The position numbers and the translations under genes were made by a program. Shown piece after piece: positions 60,002 through 64,000 of a DNA stretch of 64,000 nt (the first letter of the stretch is position 1; each line of letters begins with the position of its first letter). The stretch comes from Streptomyces sp. DH41. GTDB lineage: Bacteria > Actinomycetota > Actinomycetes > Streptomycetales > Streptomycetaceae. The stretch spans positions 48,442-112,441 of the forward strand of contig NZ_JARVKY010000027.1 in the NCBI RefSeq assembly GCF_029813785.1, in the 5' to 3' direction. Below the pieces are notes generated by a model, which saw only the letters and a list, made by a program, of their open reading frames with translations, had not been told where the DNA came from and searched no databases.

Positions 60002-60043
60002 GTCTTCCACACGAGGTCTTCCACACGCGGTCCTCCACACGAG
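60002..60043. repeat. Three tandem 14-bp repeats upstream of the WYL gene
   Basis: GTCTTCCACACGAG and two near-copies (60002-60015, 60016-60029, 60030-60043), ten bases upstream of the WYL start codon on the minus strand. They could be binding sites or a satellite. Confidence 0.85.
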
Positions 60044-60076
60044 TCCGCTCGCCAGGCACGACCAGACCCGGGGCGT

Positions 60077-60103
60077 GACCAGGACCGCTCCTGTCCTGGT
60101 CAC
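60077..60103. promoter_or_regulatory. Inverted repeat between the WYL and VOC genes
   Basis: A perfect 10-bp inverted repeat, TGACCAGGAC and GTCCTGGTCA, with a seven-base spacer. It lies just upstream of a TAGCGT -10-like element (60109-60114) for the VOC gene and is probably a WYL operator. Confidence 0.75.
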
Positions 60104-60120
60104 GTCCTAGCGTGCTCCCC

Positions 60121-60510
60121 ATGACCACGGAGAACAGCCCGGCACCCACGTTCCGCTATGCGGCCGTCACCTTCGACTGCCCCGACCCCGCCGAACTGGC
60201 CACCTTCTACGGCGAGGCCCTCGGCCTGCCCGTCGCCTTCTCCACCGACGACTTCGTCCTGCTCGGCGGTCAGGACGGCGCGGCCGGCCTGGGCTTCAAC
60301 CGCCTCGCCGACTACCGCCGCCCCACCTGGCCGGACCCCGCCCAGGAGAAGCAGGCCCACATCGACCTGGGCGCCGACGACCTGGACGCGGCGGAGGCCC
60401 GCCTCATCGCCCTGGGCGCCACCAAGCCCGACGTCCAGCCCGCCCCAGACCGCTGGCGGGTGCTGCTGGATCCCGCAGGGCATCCGTTCTGCGTGTCCAC
60501 GGTGGCGTGA
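60121..60510 (+). CDS. VOC (glyoxalase/bleomycin resistance) family protein
   Basis: A 129-residue single-domain protein with two beta-alpha-beta-beta-beta modules (FRYAAVTFDCPDPAELATFYGEALGLPV and AHIDLGADDLDAAEARLIALGA). The ATG lies six bases after a TAGCGT -10-like box with no Shine-Dalgarno, so the mRNA may be leaderless. Activity (lyase, dioxygenase or binding) cannot be assigned. Likely controlled by the divergent WYL regulator. Confidence 0.85.
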   Translation: MTTENSPAPTFRYAAVTFDCPDPAELATFYGEALGLPVAFSTDDFVLLGGQDGAAGLGFNRLADYRRPTWPDPAQEKQAHIDLGADDLDAAEARLIALGATKPDVQPAPDRWRVLLDPAGHPFCVSTVA

Positions 60511-60541
60511 GACCGAGTGGCACGGGCGGCGCGCCCTCCTG

Positions 60542-60670
60542 TCAGCCGGACTCCATCAGTTCCTTGAGCCGGGCCAGGTCGGCGGCGACCGTGCCGGCGC
60601 CGCGCTCGAAGTCGGCGTCGGTGGCCGTGCGGTCGATGTGGATGCCGAGGTGGCGTGACTCCTTGCCCAT
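60542..60670 (-). pseudogene. Internally deleted SRPBCC gene remnant
   Basis: A 42-residue in-frame ORF. The first 14 residues (GKESRHLGIHIDRTA) resemble the N-terminus and the last 25 (FERGAGTVAADLARLKELMES) the C-terminus of streptomycete SRPBCC (START-like) proteins, which are about 140 residues. About 100 codons of the domain core appear to be deleted in frame. No function is expected. Confidence 0.6.
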
Positions 60671-60936
60671 GCTGTTCAAGGCAGTGACGGTAGTGGGCCG
60701 TCGGCACGGTCTCTCGAACGAATCGGACGCGCCTGTTCCATCGATCGGTCCCGGGCCCTGTCATCGACCTGTCCTCGCCGCCCGAGCGGGCCCGGGGTGC
60801 CCGAGCGGCGCAGGTATGGGGCATGCTGCTGTCCGAACCGCTGGGGGGCCAGCCGGATCAAGGGGGGCGTTCGTGAACGGGGATGCCGGACGAAAGCGGT
60901 GGGAGGTCCCGCGCGGCGAGGTGAGGGGGTGGCCGG

Positions 60937-61785
60937 GTGAGGGGGTGGCCGGGTGAGGTCTCGCACCGGGTGGCGATCGGATACGGCGCGCTGGCGGGCC
61001 TGGTCACGGCGTTCGGTGCGACCTTCTCGCTGCTGTGCTTCGACGGCTTGTCCTGGGCTCTGGCCCTGACCTGGGTCCTGCTCCTCGCGGCGGGGCCCGC
61101 CCTGGCCACGCTGCTCTTCAGCAGACCGGTGGCCGGACGCCGCCCGGTACGGGCCGTCGGGCAGGGCCTGATATCGGTGGTGGGGCAAGTGGTGTGGGCC
61201 GCACCGTTCAGCATCGTCATCTCTCTCGTCGCGCAGTCCGGCTCGCCGTTCTGGCCTCTTCTCGTCATTTGGCTGCTCAACGGCGGCTACTGCGCCTTCT
61301 GGGCCACCCATGTCAGCACGGAACTGCCCGCACGTGCTGCCGGCCGGACCAATCGGCACGCCCCGTCGCCGCGTACGGCCCCCGCCGTCCCGGTTTCGTC
61401 CGCGCCCCGGTCGGCGCGGGAGGAACAGGCGACCACCGAGTTCTGCGCGCTGCTCAGTGCCCACCCCTTCGACGCGAGCCTGCCGGGGGTGGCGTACCCG
61501 GAGGTGGCGGACCATTCGCTCGCGCTGGACGCCTACGACCGTGCCAAGGACGCCTCCGCGGGTGAGGTGCGCGGCATCCTCGCCGAGGGGAGGGCGGCGT
61601 TGGCCCGGCTCGACGCCCGGATGGGACTGGACACGGTCCACCCGGGATCCGGCTGCTTCTTCGACCACCGCCACGGCCCGGCCGTGGTCAGTGTCGAATG
61701 GAGCCCGCGCGGAGGCACCTCGCGGCGCGTGGAGGTGTGCCGTGCCGATGCCGTACGACTGGCCGACGAGCGGCCGCGGCCCTGA
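60937..61785 (+). CDS. Four-helix membrane protein of unknown function
   Basis: A 282-residue protein with four N-terminal hydrophobic segments (about residues 10-128) and a soluble C-terminal domain (about 160-282, with FCALLSAHPFDASLPGVAYPE and GCFFDHRHGPAVVSVEW). No family is recognised. The start is uncertain because a 16-bp tandem repeat (GTGAGGGGGTGGCCGG, twice) covers the GTG codons; a GTG at 60970 would also be in frame. Confidence 0.6.
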   Translation: MRGWPGEVSHRVAIGYGALAGLVTAFGATFSLLCFDGLSWALALTWVLLLAAGPALATLLFSRPVAGRRPVRAVGQGLISVVGQVVWAAPFSIVISLVAQSGSPFWPLLVIWLLNGGYCAFWATHVSTELPARAAGRTNRHAPSPRTAPAVPVSSAPRSAREEQATTEFCALLSAHPFDASLPGVAYPEVADHSLALDAYDRAKDASAGEVRGILAEGRAALARLDARMGLDTVHPGSGCFFDHRHGPAVVSVEWSPRGGTSRRVEVCRADAVRLADERPRP

Positions 61786-61915
61786 GCCGTCCGGCTCCCG
61801 ACGTGGGCGAACACCTCGTCCTTGGTCGGCTGCGTCTGCGGCAGGAGCCCCGGGGCGACGACGCGGAGCGCGGTTCGCAGGGCGTCCGGGGTCTGCTCGG
61901 GACCGCCGCGTGGGC

Positions 61916-62800
61916 TCACTCCTCTTCGAAGATCTCTTCAGCCTTCGGCACGGTGACGGCGCGGGCGAGCCAGCGGCGCAGGACCTCGGGATCGTCGCAG
62001 CCCGTGACGCGCTCGCTGACAGCGTCGGAGACGTCGAGTCCGCGCTGCTCCAGGACGAGCAGCACGTCCTCGGCCCGGCCCTGGGCGCGCCCCTGCTCGC
62101 GGCCTTCGTCGCGGATCTCTTCGGAGATGTAGGACTTGTAGAACGAGAGGTCCACGGCCACCAGATTCCTCCAGAGATATCGGGCCGGGCGGTTTCCCAG
62201 GCCTTGAGCGGTGAATTCGACGAGGGGGTCTGCTACGTCTTCGGGAACGTCCCGCAGTGCGGTGGACAGGGCTTTCAGTATGGCACCGATATCCGGGTCC
62301 GCGGCGTGCGTGATAGCAGCCAAGGCGGAGAGAGCCAGGTCGGCACGCGCCTCGACGGGGTCGGTGATCACCGGCATGTTGTGCGGCCCGGCGACGATCG
62401 GCCGTACGGTCAGAGAAGGCCACGAACAGAATCCGATGGGCTCCGGCCGGGTCGCCCACTCGGCCGTGGCGCGGTCCTGGCAGACCACGAGCAGCAGCGG
62501 CGGCAGGCGGTACTTGCTGCGCAGGTACGCGAGGTAGTAGCCCCAGCTGGCCGGTTTCTCCGGGTCCTTTCTCTTCTGTGCCTCGACCGCGAGGAGAAAG
62601 GGGCCGTGCTCCTCCGTGTCGATCCGCAGCAGGGTGTCGATCCGACGGTCGACAGGCTTTGTCTCAGTGACGTCGTTGGGTAGCACGCTGACCGCGGTGG
62701 CCTGAGGAAACGGGATTCTGAGCGCTTCGGAGACGCGGGAGAAGAGCCCCGGGTAGTCCTGGAAGATGCGGTGCATCGCCTCGTGGGACGAGCTGACCAT
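61916..62800 (-). CDS. Rpn family-like PD-(D/E)XK nuclease
   Basis: A 294-residue protein. The N-terminal half has the nuclease pattern VDRRIDTLLRID followed by FLLAVEAQKR (Asp then E-x-Q), then W-G-Y-Y-L-A-Y-L-R-S-K-Y, as in Rpn/YhgA-type recombination-promoting nucleases and streptomycete relatives. The C-terminus is a charged helix with repeated GR-E-Q-G-R-A-Q-G-R. ATG read from 62800 (MVSSSHEAMHR); the open frame runs further upstream but with low-complexity sequence. Confidence 0.7.
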   Translation of the reverse strand: MVSSSHEAMHRIFQDYPGLFSRVSEALRIPFPQATAVSVLPNDVTETKPVDRRIDTLLRIDTEEHGPFLLAVEAQKRKDPEKPASWGYYLAYLRSKYRLPPLLLVVCQDRATAEWATRPEPIGFCSWPSLTVRPIVAGPHNMPVITDPVEARADLALSALAAITHAADPDIGAILKALSTALRDVPEDVADPLVEFTAQGLGNRPARYLWRNLVAVDLSFYKSYISEEIRDEGREQGRAQGRAEDVLLVLEQRGLDVSDAVSERVTGCDDPEVLRRWLARAVTVPKAEEIFEEE

Positions 62801-62817
62801 GTGGCTTCTTTCGTGGG

Positions 62818-63630
62818 TCAGGGGTGGGTGGCGTTTGACGCCCGGCACTCCCGGCACCGGTCTTCGGTCTCGGAGGCGCGGAAGCCGCGGTCGCAGCCGT
62901 CGCAGTTGCGTACCTCGTAGCGGGGCGGTGGCGGACCGACGGAGGGCCTGTACGGCGGCGGGGGCGGCAGCTGAGCTGCGAGACGGTGGGCGAGGAGGGC
63001 TGCGGGGCGTCGCAGGGGGTCGTCCGGCAGGTCGGTGGTCAGGGCGTGGCGTACGGCGGTGGGGGTGACGTCCCGTTCCAGCCACGCGGCGACGCCGGGG
63101 GCCAGGTGGGCGGTGTCCGTCGCGGAGAGGAGGAGGCGGGGGTCGTGTCGGCGCAGGGTGGTGAGGAGGTCGGTGGCCTGCTTGAGGAGGGCCGGGGCCG
63201 TGCAGCTGGGCTGGGGTACGGGGAGGGCCTTGCGGGGGCGCGTTTCGGTGCCGGTGTGGCGCGGGCGGGGAGGGGCTGAGTGCTCCGGTTGCTTCGGGGG
63301 CCGTCCCGCCGGGCGGGTGGGCCGGGGCGTCGGGCGGTCCGGGCAGCCGGTGTCGGCAGCCGGCTCGCGGCGGGGCGTCTTCGGCTGGTTGCAGGAGACC
63401 GTGCGGGTGACGATGCGGCCGGTGGACGTGCGTACGCGCTCGCGGCGCAGGTAGCCGTGGGTCTCCAGCTCGCGCAGGGCGGACGCGATGCGGGTGGGGC
63501 CCTCTTTGAAACGGGCGGTGAGCGTCTTGATGTCGGCGCCCGCGCCGGTGGGCAGCGACTGGATGTGGCAGGCGAGGCCGATCGCGAGCAGCGACAGGTC
63601 CGGGTGCTGGACCAGGTGGTTGCCGATCAC
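62818..63630 (-). CDS. HTH domain protein, apparently frameshifted at its 5' end
   Basis: A 270-residue frame with a winged-helix region (SLLAIGLACHIQSLP, then IKTLTARFKEGPTRIASALRELETHGYLRRERVRT) and a C-terminal zinc-ribbon-like CDGCDRGF...CRECRA. The conserved upstream stretch GGGVIHENTRHTTRFLVIGNH is in the same frame before the GTG at 63630, but no start codon precedes it in that frame. An ATG at 63757 starts MDTQNPSAP in another frame. A one-base shift in the GGC/CGG run near 63680 would join them. Confidence 0.65.
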   Translation of the reverse strand: MIGNHLVQHPDLSLLAIGLACHIQSLPTGAGADIKTLTARFKEGPTRIASALRELETHGYLRRERVRTSTGRIVTRTVSCNQPKTPRREPAADTGCPDRPTPRPTRPAGRPPKQPEHSAPPRPRHTGTETRPRKALPVPQPSCTAPALLKQATDLLTTLRRHDPRLLLSATDTAHLAPGVAAWLERDVTPTAVRHALTTDLPDDPLRRPAALLAHRLAAQLPPPPPYRPSVGPPPPRYEVRNCDGCDRGFRASETEDRCRECRASNATHP

Positions 63631-63767
63631 CAGGAAGCGGGTGGTGTGGCGGGTGTTCTCGTGGATGACGCCGCCGCCGTGGCGGCGCGGACGGGTCGGA
63701 TTCGGCGGCAGGGGCTGACTGGGCGCGCGAGGGCGCGCTAGGGTTTTGGGTATCCATCGGGAAGTTC

Positions 63768-63998
63768 CTAGTGACCTGAGTCAGAGATTCGTCGGCAGTA
63801 GGCGGCGACTTTGTCGAGGATCTCGTCGGCAGTCTTCGTCCAGACGAAGGGCCTGGGGTGTTCGTTCCAGTCCGCGAGCCAGGACCTGATGTCGCGTTCG
63901 AGGGCCTGGACGGAGCGGTGGACGCCGCGCTTGAGTTTCTTCTGTGTCAGCTCGGCGAACCACCGCTCGACCAGGTTCAGCCAGGACGCGCTGGTTGG
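63768..63998 (-). CDS. IS630 family transposase, C-terminal part (truncated by window end)
   Basis: The last 76 codons of a transposase, open at the window edge. The reading contains SWLNLVERWFAELTQKK and LADWNEHPRPFVWTKTADEIL, the C-terminal DDE-domain signature of IS630 elements with the catalytic Glu in LVERWF. The stop TAG overlaps a TA, the target dinucleotide used by IS630. The gene ends 11 bp upstream of the HTH gene's probable ATG. Confidence 0.85.
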   Translation of the reverse strand, partial: PTSASWLNLVERWFAELTQKKLKRGVHRSVQALERDIRSWLADWNEHPRPFVWTKTADEILDKVAAYCRRISDSGH

Positions 63999-64000
63999 CG

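Noticed and set aside
61916..63757. A single 613-codon protein spanning the HTH and Rpn-like genes
   Set aside because: Only the two ends look coding. The middle (about 62800-63680) is Arg/Pro-rich shadow of the HTH gene in a different frame, so it is treated as two genes with a frame problem.

Overview
The window is a piece of a Streptomyces chromosome. The support is very high GC with GC-rich third codon positions, GTG and TTG starts, the arrangement tRNA-Trp, secE, nusG, rplK, rplA, two lipoproteins, rplJ, rplL, rpoB, rpoC, then rpsL, rpsG, fusA, tuf, streptomycete protease and SARP families, and one TTA (bldA-type) leucine codon in a regulator. All assignments come from reading the sequence and from knowledge of families; no search was run.

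Positions 1-16 kb are mostly core: an HtpX-like membrane protease with a YccF protein, an amino-acid permease, a GlsB-type stress protein, a YajQ protein, tRNA-Tyr, an amidohydrolase-like protein lacking catalytic residues, tRNA-Thr and tRNA-Met, rpmG, a MaoC/HadAB-like pair, a TetR/MFS efflux pair sharing one operator sequence, murB, a divergent TetR/NAD(P)H-binding pair with two palindromes, adenosine deaminase and an aminotransferase.

Positions 16-38 kb hold the main transcription-translation cluster: tRNA-Trp, secE, nusG, rplKA, rplJL with an L10 leader, rpoBC, rpsLG, fusA and tuf. Strong hairpin terminators or attenuators separate the units. Two lipoprotein genes lie between rplA and rplJ. 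A glycosyltransferase pair (PIG-V-like membrane protein and a GT2 enzyme) lies between rpoC and rpsL. RpoB carries Asn at the position corresponding to E. coli Ser531.

Positions 38-64 kb are accessory and contain the unusual material: a 1126-residue Tat-exported alanine-rich protein with two blocks of ALF-type repeats; a secreted trypsin-fold protein whose catalytic His and Ser are replaced, joined to a beta-trefoil-like tail; an AfsR-like SARP regulator with a TTA codon and a convergent 45-codon ORF; an SCO2583-like membrane protein; a streptogrisin C-like protease; and a LysR regulator.

The most interesting block is 52.3-59.0 kb. It is a tightly packed minus-strand operon (sseB-like, a WxG-containing protein, a WXG-type polymorphic toxin ending in a papain-like glutamine-deamidase domain, its YrhB/Imm35 immunity gene, and a large protein with two YrhB/deamidase-like halves). 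Beside it is an ADP-ribosylglycohydrolase gene held between direct repeats that contain a truncated second copy of the sseB-like gene. The right end shows decay: an internally deleted SRPBCC remnant, an apparently frameshifted HTH gene, and the end of an IS630-family transposase running off the window.
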